A stretch of DNA of 64,000 bases from Jejubacter sp036620675 (GTDB lineage Bacteria; Pseudomonadota; Gammaproteobacteria; Enterobacterales; Enterobacteriaceae). The notes under the pieces are model-generated. The model saw only the letters and a list, made by a program, of their open reading frames with translations. It ran no database searches and was not told the DNA's origin. The DNA lies in NCBI GenBank assembly GCA_036620675.1, contig JAZHEE010000002.1, one strand, 5' to 3'. Shown here piece after piece: positions 1-8,834 of the stretch. The translations under genes and the position numbers were made by a program. Position 1 is the stretch's first letter, and every line of letters starts with the position of its first letter.

Positions 1-1106
1 ATTTGCAAAGCCTGGGGTATGACGTTCATGAAAAAATAGGCGTAACGGGTGTGGTCGCTATTTTAAAAAATGGTGAAGGGAAAACGGTGATGTTGCGTGC
101 GGATATGGATGCGTTACCCATGGAAGAAAAAACCGGGCTTCCTTTTGCCAGTACTGCGATCGGAGAAACTCCTGATGGCGTCAAAACACCAGTATCCCAT
201 ATGTGTGGCCACGATCTTCACGTCGCCTGGATGATGGCAGTTGCGGAAATCTTAATGCGGCATCGCGATATATGGTCGGGGACACTGATGCTCGTTTTCC
301 AGCCGGGCGAAGAGGTGGGCAGAGGCGCACTGGCGATGATTGAGGATATGAAAGATAGCTTCCCGAAACCTGACGTTATTTTGGGGCAGCACGTTATGGT
401 GGGCGAGGCGGGTAGCGTTGGGATCCGTCATGGGGCTATCCTGACGGCGGGGGACAGCCTGCATGTTAAGTTCCACGGCAAGGGGGGACATGGCTCAATG
501 CCGCAAAATACCATCGATCCCGTGATGATAGCTGCTTACAGCGCCGTCAGGTTGCAGAGCATCGTCTCGCGGGAAACGTCGCCGCTGGACAGCGCGGTTC
601 TGACCATCGGCAGTATTCAGGCCGGTATCAAAGAGAACGTCATTCCTGATGAGGCTATCCTTAAACTTAATATGCGTAGTTTTAAATCGTCAGTAAGAGA
701 TAAAATGCTGAAATCGGTGAAAAATATATGTAGCTGCGAATGTCATGCTTCAGGTGCCCGGGATCCCGATATTGATTTTATCGATTCCTATCCCGTGACG
801 GATAACGATGTTGCTACGGCTGAGACCCTGAAAAAAAGTTTTACAGAATATTTTGCCGATCGGGCTTATGAAACTGCGCCTGCCACGGCGAGTGAAGATT
901 TCAGCCAGTTTGGCAGAAAGTGGCATGTACCCTACGCATTCTGGTTTATTGGCTCTACCCGGCATGATATCTGGAATAAGGCCGTCGCAACCGAGACTGT
1001 CTGTGATATTCCTGCTAATCATTCATCAGAATTTACCATAGAGCTGGATCCGACGGTGCGTACGGGTATTGAAGCCATGCTGGTTGCCGCTCTTTCATGG
1101 CTGTAA
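1..1106 (+). CDS. M20-family amidohydrolase, 5' end outside the window
   Basis: Zinc-dependent amidohydrolase/carboxypeptidase of the M20D type (family of IAA-amino-acid and hippurate hydrolases). These cleave the amide bond of N-acyl amino acids in the cytoplasm. The visible 367 residues contain the metal motifs LRADMDALPM, HMCGHDLH and FQPGEEVGRGA, then the lid/dimerisation domain beginning near GGHGSMPQ, and a C-terminal segment with ASEDFSQFG that returns to the catalytic domain. The reading frame is open to the left edge. Family members usually carry about 30-60 more N-terminal residues with an LHRHPE-like motif, so the gene starts before the window; the TTG at 3 is not a start. Stop TAA at 1104. 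The substrate cannot be read from the sequence. Confidence 0.85.
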   Translation, partial: LQSLGYDVHEKIGVTGVVAILKNGEGKTVMLRADMDALPMEEKTGLPFASTAIGETPDGVKTPVSHMCGHDLHVAWMMAVAEILMRHRDIWSGTLMLVFQPGEEVGRGALAMIEDMKDSFPKPDVILGQHVMVGEAGSVGIRHGAILTAGDSLHVKFHGKGGHGSMPQNTIDPVMIAAYSAVRLQSIVSRETSPLDSAVLTIGSIQAGIKENVIPDEAILKLNMRSFKSSVRDKMLKSVKNICSCECHASGARDPDIDFIDSYPVTDNDVATAETLKKSFTEYFADRAYETAPATASEDFSQFGRKWHVPYAFWFIGSTRHDIWNKAVATETVCDIPANHSSEFTIELDPTVRTGIEAMLVAALSWL

Positions 1107-1151
1107 TCGCTTTTCCGGTATTTATATGAGCCTTTGCTGGGATGGCAGGCG

Positions 1152-1766
1152 ATGAATTATATCCTTCACTGTATTGATCTACTCGGCACCTTTGTTTTTG
1201 CGCTTAGCGGAGCGACCCTGGGCGTAAAAAAGCAGTTCGATATTCTTGGTATATTTGTTATTGCCATGGTGACAGCCATTGGTGGTGGGGTTATCCGGGA
1301 TATTTGTATCTCGGCGACGCCTCCTGCGGGATTAGTCAGTGGAGAATATCTGGTAGCCGTTATGCTGGCCGTGGTCTGTGTCTGTTTTTTTCAGACGATA
1401 ATCCTGTCGTTTAATCGTTCTTCACTTTTTTTTGATGCCGTGGGGTTGGGCTTTTTTTCCTCGTTTGGCGCAAACAAAGTGTTTCAGGCTACGGGCAATG
1501 TACAGCTTGCCATCCTGCTCGGTTGCGTCAGCGCGGTGGGCGGAGGATGTATGAGGGATGTTCTGGCCGGAGATACGCCGGTGATATTCCGTCAGGAGAT
1601 CTACGCCAGTGCGGCGCTAATTGGCGCTGGTATTGAGGTTTGTGGGGCAGCGGGAATGATGGCTCAGCAGTATAGCATCTGGCTGTCGATCGCTATCTGT
1701 ATGCTCATCAGGCTGCTGTCGTTGCACTATGGAATTAAACTGCCACGGGTCACGTATCATCAATAA
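1152..1766 (+). CDS. TRIC channel / UPF0126 family inner-membrane protein (YadS/YicG type)
   Basis: A 204-residue hydrophobic protein of the UPF0126/TRIC family, whose bacterial members are trimeric cation channels with seven membrane segments. Two homologous halves are visible: each has a glycine-rich motif followed by RD (GGGVIRDI in the first half, GGGCMRDVLAGDTP in the second) and a preceding FALSGA or GLGFFSSFGA helix. I chose ATG 1152 because the protein then begins MNYILHCIDLLGTF, as family members do; a TTG 18 nt upstream is in frame but less likely. It lies 45 nt after the amidohydrolase on the same strand, so co-transcription is plausible. Transported ion unknown. Confidence 0.85.
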   Translation: MNYILHCIDLLGTFVFALSGATLGVKKQFDILGIFVIAMVTAIGGGVIRDICISATPPAGLVSGEYLVAVMLAVVCVCFFQTIILSFNRSSLFFDAVGLGFFSSFGANKVFQATGNVQLAILLGCVSAVGGGCMRDVLAGDTPVIFRQEIYASAALIGAGIEVCGAAGMMAQQYSIWLSIAICMLIRLLSLHYGIKLPRVTYHQ

Positions 1767-1768
1767 TA

Positions 1769-1794
1769 CGGCGTGGCCAAAGGCCACGCCGTTT
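1769..1794. terminator. Bidirectional hairpin between the TRIC gene and sdaA
   Basis: A perfect 10-bp stem (CGGCGTGGCC / GGCCACGCCG) with an AAA loop, followed by TTT on the plus strand and by an AT-rich TATTATT on the minus strand. It lies exactly between two convergent genes and probably ends both transcripts. Confidence 0.7.
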
Positions 1795-1807
1795 CCGGAA
1801 AGCGCGT

Positions 1808-3172
1808 TCAGTCACACTGAACTTTAATCGCCAGACCGCCGCGCGAGGTTTCGCGGTATTTGGCGTTCATATCCTTGCCAGTCTCATACATGGTTTCAAT
1901 CACCTTATCCAGCGATACCCGTGGCTCGCTGGTGCGGCGCAGCGCCATACGCGAGGAGTTAATCGCCTTCACAGAGGCGATAGCGTTGCGCTCGATACAG
2001 GGCACCTGTACCTGACCAGCGACGGGATCGCAGGTGAGGCCCAGATTGTGTTCCATACCAATTTCTGCAGCCACGCACACCTGTTCCGGGCTTCCACCCA
2101 GCAGCTCGGTCAGACCGGCGGCGGCCATAGAGCAGGCCACGCCCACTTCCCCCTGACAGCCCACTTCAGCGCCGGAGATAGAGGCGTTCATTTTATAGAG
2201 AATGCCGATCGCCCCGGCCGCCAGGAAGTAGCGTAGCCAGATATCCGGCGTGACCGGTTCGATAAAGTGGTCGTAGTAGGAGAGCACTGCAGGCACGATG
2301 CCGCAGGCGCCGTTAGTGGGAGCCGTGACCACGCGTCCGCCGGCGGCGTTCTCTTCGTTCACCGCCAGCGCGAACATATTGACCCAGTCCACCACGTTCA
2401 TCGGATCGCGGCTCAGTTTGTCGCTGGAAACCAGCATCCGGCGCAGCGACGCGGCGCGCCGCGGCACCCGCAGCGGCCCGGGCAGCACGCCTTCGGTGCT
2501 AAGACCGCGGTCGATACAGGCGCGCATGGTCTGCCAGACATCGGCGAAATAGTCATCGATCTCCTGACGGCTGTGCAGCGCCAGCTCGTTCTGAAGCACC
2601 AGACCGGAAAGCGAATAACCGCTCTCTTTGCAGTGGGCCAGCAGCTCTTTGGCCGAATGGTAGGGCCAGGGAACCTCCACTTCGTCAAGTACGCTCTTAC
2701 CGAAATTTTCTTCATCGACGATAAAGCCTCCGCCGATGGAGTACCAGGTACGGGCGTAGATTTCGCGCTCGCCTTTAAAGGCATGAATGCGCAGGCCGTT
2801 TTCATGCAGGGGCAGGTTTTCGCTGTGGAAACGCATCCCGTTATCCTGCGGGAAATCCACTTCATGACGTCCCTGAGCCAGCGGCAGGCGGCCACGGGTT
2901 TCGACATCGCGGATAAATCCGGGAATGGCATCGATATCCACATTATTCGGCTGATTGCCCGCCAGACCCATAATAATGGCGATGTCGGTGTGGTGTCCTT
3001 TACCGGTCAGGGCGAGTGAACCGTAAACATCAACCGCAACGCGGTCGACGCTGTCCAGCAGCCCCTGTTCGATAAGCTCATCAACAAACAGCTTGCCGGC
3101 CTTCATGGGGCCTACGGTGTGAGAACTTGAAGGGCCGATGCCGACCTTGAACATATCAAATACGCTAATCAC
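1808..3172 (-). CDS. sdaA: L-serine ammonia-lyase (L-serine deaminase I)
   Basis: Converts L-serine to pyruvate and ammonia using a [4Fe-4S] cluster; cytoplasmic. The 454-residue length is that of E. coli SdaA. The N-terminus MISVFDMFKVGIGPSSSHT is the family signature. The C-terminal catalytic half contains the conserved cysteine contexts NGACGIVPAV, GCQGEVGVACSM and LTCDPVAGQVQVPC, which include the cluster ligands. Gene order sdaA-nudL-pabB matches E. coli. The 205 nt upstream separate it from nudL, so it probably has its own promoter; I did not identify a defined operator. Start ATG 3172 gives the canonical N-terminus. Confidence 0.97.
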   Translation of the reverse strand: MISVFDMFKVGIGPSSSHTVGPMKAGKLFVDELIEQGLLDSVDRVAVDVYGSLALTGKGHHTDIAIIMGLAGNQPNNVDIDAIPGFIRDVETRGRLPLAQGRHEVDFPQDNGMRFHSENLPLHENGLRIHAFKGEREIYARTWYSIGGGFIVDEENFGKSVLDEVEVPWPYHSAKELLAHCKESGYSLSGLVLQNELALHSRQEIDDYFADVWQTMRACIDRGLSTEGVLPGPLRVPRRAASLRRMLVSSDKLSRDPMNVVDWVNMFALAVNEENAAGGRVVTAPTNGACGIVPAVLSYYDHFIEPVTPDIWLRYFLAAGAIGILYKMNASISGAEVGCQGEVGVACSMAAAGLTELLGGSPEQVCVAAEIGMEHNLGLTCDPVAGQVQVPCIERNAIASVKAINSSRMALRRTSEPRVSLDKVIETMYETGKDMNAKYRETSRGGLAIKVQCD

Positions 3173-3377
3173 GCTGAAACTCCTGGCCAGGGGAGCCGTC
3201 GATGGCTCCGAAGGTCTATAAACTGCGGCTAGTGTACGGGGATCCCGTCCTCGTCGGGAAAGACTATTCGCATGAATTAAACTAATCCCGGACGTGAAAA
3301 TCTCTTATTCTCAATAGTCTGTCATCTGGAATAATTATCTATGTAATAGCGATTCGTCAGAATTAAAGTATAGCGCT

Positions 3378-3953
3378 TCAGCGGATGCCAATTTGCAGAG
3401 CCAGCTCACGAATTATGCCTGCGGTCATGCCCCATACCATGTAGTGCTGATACCAGGAGAGCCAGACCCGGCGGTCCTCATCGCGGCGTTTGATATCCAG
3501 CGGGTGATAGCGCCCCAGTCGCAGCGCCTCCTGAAGCGGCATCTCAAACACCGAGGCCACCTCGTCCTCGCAGGCGTGATAGTGGAGATCCGGTGGGATA
3601 ATGCCGACCACCGGCGTCACCTGAAAACCGCTGACGCTGTCTACCGGGGGCAGTACGCCGACGATTTCCACGTGGCGGGAGGGAATGCCGACCTCTTCCC
3701 GGGCTTCGCGTAGAGCGGCGTCGACCAGCGAAGTGTCGTCGGCGTCCACGGCGCCGCCTGGAAAGGCGACCTGGCCGGCGTGCTTGCGCAACCGGGGGGA
3801 GCGCTGGGTTAACAGTAACCCCGGAGTCGGACGGCGCACGATGGGGATTAGCACCGCCGCCTGGCGCAGGTTGCGGGTCGGCGTGCGTGGGCGGGGGCGC
3901 AGCATCTGAAAGCGGGAGAGGAACTCATCGATCGTCAGTTCACTGGAGGTCAT
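3378..3953 (-). CDS. nudL: Nudix CoA pyrophosphatase NudL
   Basis: A 191-residue Nudix hydrolase of the UPF0035 (NudL/YeaB) group, whose members hydrolyse CoA and related pyrophosphates. The Nudix box lies at residues 66-90 (GGAVDADD, then AALREAREEVGI), giving the metal-binding REAREE core. It is preceded by LLTQRSPRLRKHAGQVAFP, the upstream motif typical of CoA-specific Nudix enzymes. Its ATG overlaps the pabB stop as ATGA (3950-3953), so translation is probably coupled to pabB. Same position as in E. coli. Confidence 0.95.
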   Translation of the reverse strand: MTSSELTIDEFLSRFQMLRPRPRTPTRNLRQAAVLIPIVRRPTPGLLLTQRSPRLRKHAGQVAFPGGAVDADDTSLVDAALREAREEVGIPSRHVEIVGVLPPVDSVSGFQVTPVVGIIPPDLHYHACEDEVASVFEMPLQEALRLGRYHPLDIKRRDEDRRVWLSWYQHYMVWGMTAGIIRELALQIGIR

Positions 3954-5329
3954 GCCATATTTCCGGTCAGGCGCAGAATGCGGTTAACTTTAGCAAAAGT
4001 TTCCTGATATTCCGCCTCTTCTTCGCTGTCGGCCACGATACCACCGCCTGCTGAGCCGTAAATTTTTCCGCCGCTGGCGGTCAGGGTGCGGATGGTGATA
4101 CTGGTATCCATCCGCCCGCAAAAGCTCAGATAGCCGATGCTGCCGCACCAGGCGTTGCGGCGCTGCGGCTCCAGCGCCTCGATGATCTCCATGGCCCGGA
4201 TTTTGGGCGCGCCGGTGATTGAACCGCCGGGAAAGGCGGCGCGCAACAGGTCGGTGGCATGCAGGCTGGCGGGTAGTTCAGCGGTAATGGTGCTGACCAG
4301 ATGATGCACTGCGGGGAATGGTTCCACCGCAAACAGTTCCGGCACCCGAACGCTGCCAGGCTCTGCTACCCGCCCGATATCGTTACGCAGCAGGTCGACG
4401 ATCATCAAATTTTCGGCCCGATCTTTGGGCGATGCCTGCAGGCGTTTGGCCTGAAGAGCGTCTTCGCGGGGATCCGCCAGTCGCGGCAGGGTACCCTTGA
4501 TTGGGCGGGTCTGGATGCGCCCTTCGGCCAGGTGGATAAAGCGCTCCGGCGACAGGCTGAGAATGGCACCTTCTTCGGTGCGAATAAAGGCGCTGAACGG
4601 CGCCCGGTTATCGTTATTTAGCGCGCAGAAGGCCTGCCATTCGTCGCCCTGATAATCGGCGCTAAACCTCTGGGCCAGATTGACCTGATAGCAGTCACCG
4701 CTGCGGATCCACGCCTGGATCTGGCGAAACTTATGGCCGTATTCCTCGCGACTCATATTAGATTGCCAGGGAGAGGTTAACCGGAAAGGGGCGGACGGCG
4801 TATAATGCTGCGCTTCCAGCCAGCGTAAACGGGCCGCGGGATCGCTATGGCTAACCAACGTGACGCGCTGCCGATGATGATCGACAATCAGCGCCCAGTC
4901 ATAGATCCCTGTCGCCATATCCGGTATGGCGATATCCGATGCCGCCAGGACGGGAAGTTTTTCAAAGCGGCGGCCCAGATCGTAGCCGAACAGCCCCAGC
5001 GCGCCGCCTGAAAAGGGCAGGTCGGGCTGTTGAGCAGGCCGCAGTCCCTGCTGTTCCAGCACGCCGCGCAGCAGCGCCAGCGGATCGGCGAGGCTGATCT
5101 GCGGGGCATCTTCACCGTGAGTAATAACGGTCTGCCGGGCGCGGGTCACCAGGGTCGCTATGGGATCCGCCGTTAGAATGTCAAAACGACTATCCGGATG
5201 ATCGGCATGGCCGGAATGCAGCAGCATGGCCCAGGGAAGGGCGTTCAGCGGTGCGAAATAGTGGCAGGCGGCATCCTCGCGCCAGGGCAGCGTCAGACAC
5301 TGCGGCGATGGGGTGAGCGGTTGTGGCAT
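3950..5329 (-). CDS. pabB: Aminodeoxychorismate synthase component I
   Basis: With PabA, converts chorismate and glutamine to 4-amino-4-deoxychorismate for p-aminobenzoate and folate synthesis. The 459-residue protein has the chorismate-binding fold: an N-terminal region with LPWAMLLHSGHADHPDSRF, and a catalytic region with SLSPERFI, RPIKGTLPR, DLLRNDIGRV and FPGGSITGAPK. In the last motif the lysine corresponds to the active-site Lys of PabB in PIKGT-type enzymes. I start at ATG 5329; an in-frame GTG at 5341 would add four residues. The stop overlaps nudL by 4 nt. The 116 nt upstream are shared with the divergent yoaH and must hold both promoters. Confidence 0.95.
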   Translation of the reverse strand: MPQPLTPSPQCLTLPWREDAACHYFAPLNALPWAMLLHSGHADHPDSRFDILTADPIATLVTRARQTVITHGEDAPQISLADPLALLRGVLEQQGLRPAQQPDLPFSGGALGLFGYDLGRRFEKLPVLAASDIAIPDMATGIYDWALIVDHHRQRVTLVSHSDPAARLRWLEAQHYTPSAPFRLTSPWQSNMSREEYGHKFRQIQAWIRSGDCYQVNLAQRFSADYQGDEWQAFCALNNDNRAPFSAFIRTEEGAILSLSPERFIHLAEGRIQTRPIKGTLPRLADPREDALQAKRLQASPKDRAENLMIVDLLRNDIGRVAEPGSVRVPELFAVEPFPAVHHLVSTITAELPASLHATDLLRAAFPGGSITGAPKIRAMEIIEALEPQRRNAWCGSIGYLSFCGRMDTSITIRTLTASGGKIYGSAGGGIVADSEEEAEYQETFAKVNRILRLTGNMA

Positions 5330-5445
5330 GGCGGTGATCACTCGGAAACGAAAACATCAGACGTACAGCATGCCACAAGCCGGGGTTTCTGGCATCTGTC
5401 GCAGGGGCGTGGGATAATAGCCGCCTTCAAAACGAGGAGTCGAAT

Positions 5446-5628
5446 ATGTTTACAGGTCTTCCTTCCCTGACTCACGAACAGCAGCAGCAGGCCGTTGAGC
5501 GCATTCAGGCGTTGATGGCTGAGGGCGTCAGCAGCGGCGAAGCCATCGCCAGAGTGGCGCAGGAGATCCGCGCGACTCACACCGGCGGCCGTGTGGCTGC
5601 GCGGTTTGAGGATGAAGAAGAGGAGTGA
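5446..5628 (+). CDS. yoaH: Small UPF0181 protein YoaH
   Basis: A 60-residue protein of the YoaH (UPF0181) family, function unknown. It begins MFTGLPSLTHEQQQQAVERI, continues with a helical segment (ALMAEGVSSGEAIARVAQEI) and ends in an acidic FEDEEEE tail, all as in E. coli YoaH. The ribosome-binding site AACGAGGAG lies 6-10 nt before the ATG. It is divergent from pabB, as in E. coli. Confidence 0.93.
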   Translation: MFTGLPSLTHEQQQQAVERIQALMAEGVSSGEAIARVAQEIRATHTGGRVAARFEDEEEE

Positions 5629-5660
5629 TTCTCTTTCATACCGCGTCATTAAGGGTCAAC

Positions 5661-5684
5661 GGCCAGGATAATGTTTTCCTGGCC
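5661..5684 (+). terminator. Hairpin after yoaH
   Basis: An 8-bp perfect stem (GGCCAGGA / TCCTGGCC) with an 8-nt loop, 33 nt after the yoaH stop and between convergent genes. There is no clear T-run after it, so termination is only a suggestion. Confidence 0.35.
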
Positions 5685-5757
5685 TGATGGGGCCACTGGT
5701 ATCATTTTGCGTTGGCTGAAACGGTCTGCGCTGTATTTAATGAGCGCATTCAGGGTT

Positions 5758-6129
5758 TTACTGAAACGCTCTTTTTGGTTTTTCGCGCTCTCTTATCTTA
5801 TGAATAATAATGCGGGTGTTATTATTCATATAATCCATCATGCTTAAATAGATAATATCGTCTTTGTTGAAGCCATTGGTATAAAATTGCAAACGCAACC
5901 CGGGGGCGCAGATGATTAAATCAGCCTTTTGCTCAATCAGTTTTTCAATGTCTGATTCGGTATCATCGGCTACAACCGTCCACGCTAACCCCTCGGTAGC
6001 TAAGCGTTTTTGTAAAGCGTTTATGTAATGCCTCTCTCGGTATAAACCAAAAACGCCACTTTTAAAAAGCGCAGGGCGTCCGAGAGTCGGTGAAGGGCGG
6101 GAAATAAAATAAATCTTTCCTGTGTTCAT
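5758..6129 (-). CDS. Hypothetical protein, weak PTS IIB-like pattern
   Basis: A 123-residue protein I do not recognise. It reads as an alternating alpha/beta domain: GKIYFISRPS, then a helix (HYINALQKRLATEG), strand (AWTVVADD), helix (IEKLIEQK) and strand ADLIICAPGLRLQFY. This resembles the small IIB-like or Rossmann-type fold, but no cysteine sits where a IIB phosphorylation site would be expected. The C-terminus is basic. A good ribosome-binding site (AGGGAGA, 6 nt spacing) precedes the ATG, which supports a real gene. The sequence is visibly more AT-rich than its neighbours. In E. coli K-12 this place holds yoaC, which this is not. Confidence 0.6.
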   Translation of the reverse strand: MNTGKIYFISRPSPTLGRPALFKSGVFGLYRERHYINALQKRLATEGLAWTVVADDTESDIEKLIEQKADLIICAPGLRLQFYTNGFNKDDIIYLSMMDYMNNNTRIIIHKIREREKPKRAFQ

Positions 6130-6251
6130 AATATTCTCCCTTTATTCACGTTGTTGCGCTTCACAGGGAATCCTGATACACGCTGGCGGGTAACAACAAA
6201 CCAACCAACGTGTTTTAACACGGAATGGCGCTGGCGTGGTGGTTAAATTGT

Positions 6252-6599
6252 TTAATCCACCGCCGCGATGATTTTAATTTCCACCCGATATTCGGCTTTC
6301 ATCAGTGCCGCCTGAATGGTGCAGCGTACCGGGGTGTGTTCAGGGTTCACCCAGCTATCCCAGGCGCGGTTCATCTCAGGGAAATCGGCTTTGTCAGCCA
6401 GAATAATAGTGGCGTCGAGCACTTTGTTTTTGCTGCTGCCCTGGGCGTTCAGCATCTCTTCAACCTGGGCCAGGGTATCCAGCGTCTGCTCATAGGCGCC
6501 GGCGCTCAGGTTTCTCGGCACGCCGGTGTAGTAAAGCGTGTTGTTATGGATAACGGCGTCGGACATGCGCGGGTCGGTATCAATGCGCTTGATGGTCAT
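6252..6599 (-). CDS. yoaB: RidA-family protein YoaB
   Basis: A 115-residue member of the YjgF/YER057c/UK114 (RidA) family, whose active members hydrolyse reactive enamine/imine intermediates from PLP enzymes. The sequence follows E. coli YoaB throughout: MTIKRID, VIHNNTLYYTGVP, a central helix, DATIILADKADFPEMNRAWD, and HTPVRCTIQAALMKAEYRVEIK. The arginine in PVRCTIQA corresponds to the substrate-carboxylate-binding arginine conserved in the family. Activity of this paralogue is unproven. Confidence 0.94.
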   Translation of the reverse strand: MTIKRIDTDPRMSDAVIHNNTLYYTGVPRNLSAGAYEQTLDTLAQVEEMLNAQGSSKNKVLDATIILADKADFPEMNRAWDSWVNPEHTPVRCTIQAALMKAEYRVEIKIIAAVD

Positions 6600-6865
6600 T
6601 TTGTTCTTTTCCTTCAGGTATTCATCGGGTTGAAAATGCAGAGCCTGCCATATTCGCGCCCGGGCGTCACCTCTTTACTGGCGTTGATGGGGCAGCCCTG
6701 ACATAATCACTGGCAATTTATACACCCGTCATACTTCAGTCTGCCTTTTTGTTGGCTTCCTGCGATTATCCCGGTCACATAGCTCTTTATGCGCCGGGGA
6801 TGTGTTTAAGCTGCCGCCGCGATGCAGATTGAATTATTCAGGGGAAACATGGGGATATAGGTGGC

Positions 6866-8776
6866 GTGACGGACGATTTTGCAGTTGACGGGCAGCTTGC
6901 CAAAGCGATACCCGGTTTTAAGCCGCGTGAACCGCAGCGTCAGATGGCGCAGGCGGTGAGTCAGGCTATCGAACAGGGTGAACCGCTGGTGGTGGAAGCG
7001 GGTACCGGCACCGGGAAGACCTACGGCTATCTGGCCCCGGCGCTGCGCAGCGGCAGGAAGGTGATTATCTCCACCGGCTCTAAGGCGCTGCAGGATCAGC
7101 TCTACAGCCGCGATCTGCCCACTGTTAAAAAAGCACTGGGCTATAAAGGACAGGTGGCGCTGCTGAAGGGGCGATCCAACTACCTGTGCCTGGAACGCCT
7201 GGATCAGCAGGCAATGGCCGGCGGCGATCTGCCGGTTCAGGTGTTGAGCGAGGTGGTTAAGCTGCGTAGCTGGGCCGGCGAAACCCACGACGGCGATGTC
7301 AGTAACTGCTCTGGCGTTGCGGAAGACTCGCCTGTCTGGCCGATGGTCACCAGCACCAATGATAACTGCCTTGGCAGCGACTGCCCGCTGTATAAAGAGT
7401 GCTTTGTGGTGAAAGCGCGCAAAAAAGCCATGGAGGCCGATGTGGTGGTGGTGAACCACCACCTGTTCCTGGCCGATATGGTGGTAAAAGAGAGCGGCTT
7501 CGCAGAGCTGATCCCGGAAGCCGAGGTGATGATCTTCGACGAAGCACATCAGATTCCCGACATCGCCAGCCAGTATTTCGGGCAGTCGCTGTCCAGCCGT
7601 CAGCTGCTGGATCTGGCACGGGATATCACCATGGCCTATCGCACTGAACTCAAAGATACTCGCCAGCTACAGAAGTGCGCCGATCGCCTGGCCCAGAGTG
7701 CCCAGGATTTTCGTCTGCAGCTTGGCGAGCCTGGCTACCGCGGCAATCTGCGTGAACTACTGGCGGACGCCGCCATTCAGCGGGCGCTGCTGCTGCTCGA
7801 CGATGCGCTGGAGCTCTGTTACGACGTGGCGAAACTGGCGCTGGGCCGCTCGGCGCTGCTTGACGCCGCGTTCGAACGGGCCACGCTGTACCGTACCCGG
7901 CTGCGGCGCCTGAAAGAGGTGAATCAGCCCGGCTACAGCTACTGGTATGAGTGCACCTCGCGCCATTTTACCTTGGCGCTGACGCCCCTGACGGTGGCGG
8001 AAAAGTTTAAAGAGGTGATCGCCCAGAAATCCGGGAGCTGGATTTTCACCTCGGCGACGCTGTCGGTGAATGACGATCTCAGCCACTTTACCCGACGTCT
8101 TGGCATTGACGACGCCCGAACGCTGCTGCTGCCGAGCCCCTTCGATTATGCCAGTCAGGCGCTGTTATGCGTGCCGCGCGGCCTGCCCGAAGCCCGTCAG
8201 CCGGGAGCGGCTCGCCGTCTGGCCCGGATGCTGCGCCCGATGATCGAAGCCAATAATGGGCGCTGCTTTATGCTGTGCACCTCCCATGCCATGATGCGCT
8301 CCCTGGCCGCGGAGTTTCGCGCCACCATGACCCTGCCGGTGTTGCTCCAGGGCGAAACCGGCAAGGGGCAGTTGCTGCGTCAGTTTATCGAAGCGGGTAA
8401 CGCCCTGCTGGTGGCGACCAGCAGTTTCTGGGAGGGAGTGGACGTGCGCGGTGACGCGCTGTCGCTGGTCATCATCGATAAGCTGCCGTTTACCGCGCCG
8501 GACGACCCGCTGTTGAAGGCGCGTATGGAAGACTGTCGTCTGCGCGGGGCCGATCCCTTTAACGAAGTGCAATTACCGGAAGCGGTCATTGCCCTGAAGC
8601 AGGGAGTCGGGCGTCTTATTCGCGACGTTGACGATCGCGGAGTACTGGTGATTTGCGACAGCCGCCTGGTGATGCGCCCCTACGGCGAAATATTCCTGAA
8701 CAGCCTGCCGCCGGCGCCGCGCACCCGGGATATAACGCGGGCAGTCGATTTTCTGACAGACAGTCCGGCGCAGTAA
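6866..8776 (+). CDS. yoaA: DinG-family ATP-dependent DNA helicase YoaA
   Basis: An XPD/DinG-type superfamily 2 helicase, 636 residues; in E. coli YoaA works with the replication clamp-loader protein HolC in tolerance of replication damage. Walker A is GTGTGKT (residues 46-52) and the DEAH box is at 225-228. Four cysteines expected to bind a [4Fe-4S] cluster are C108, C168, C173 and C179. C-terminal motifs include SSFWEGVDVRGDALS and QGVGRLIRD. The start is GTG 6866, giving MTDDFAVDGQLAKAIPGFKP, the E. coli N-terminus. TsaB follows on the same strand after 58 nt. Confidence 0.96.
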   Translation: MTDDFAVDGQLAKAIPGFKPREPQRQMAQAVSQAIEQGEPLVVEAGTGTGKTYGYLAPALRSGRKVIISTGSKALQDQLYSRDLPTVKKALGYKGQVALLKGRSNYLCLERLDQQAMAGGDLPVQVLSEVVKLRSWAGETHDGDVSNCSGVAEDSPVWPMVTSTNDNCLGSDCPLYKECFVVKARKKAMEADVVVVNHHLFLADMVVKESGFAELIPEAEVMIFDEAHQIPDIASQYFGQSLSSRQLLDLARDITMAYRTELKDTRQLQKCADRLAQSAQDFRLQLGEPGYRGNLRELLADAAIQRALLLLDDALELCYDVAKLALGRSALLDAAFERATLYRTRLRRLKEVNQPGYSYWYECTSRHFTLALTPLTVAEKFKEVIAQKSGSWIFTSATLSVNDDLSHFTRRLGIDDARTLLLPSPFDYASQALLCVPRGLPEARQPGAARRLARMLRPMIEANNGRCFMLCTSHAMMRSLAAEFRATMTLPVLLQGETGKGQLLRQFIEAGNALLVATSSFWEGVDVRGDALSLVIIDKLPFTAPDDPLLKARMEDCRLRGADPFNEVQLPEAVIALKQGVGRLIRDVDDRGVLVICDSRLVMRPYGEIFLNSLPPAPRTRDITRAVDFLTDSPAQ

Positions 8777-8834
8777 TTCGCGCCAGGCTGTGGTATGATG
8801 CGCGCCGTTTTTATCCATCGGGGTTGACTGAACC

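Noticed and set aside
2267..3019. Plus-strand 250-codon open frame inside sdaA
   Set aside because: Antisense shadow of a conserved GC-rich gene; no start signal, and a histidine/valine-rich composition typical of such shadows.
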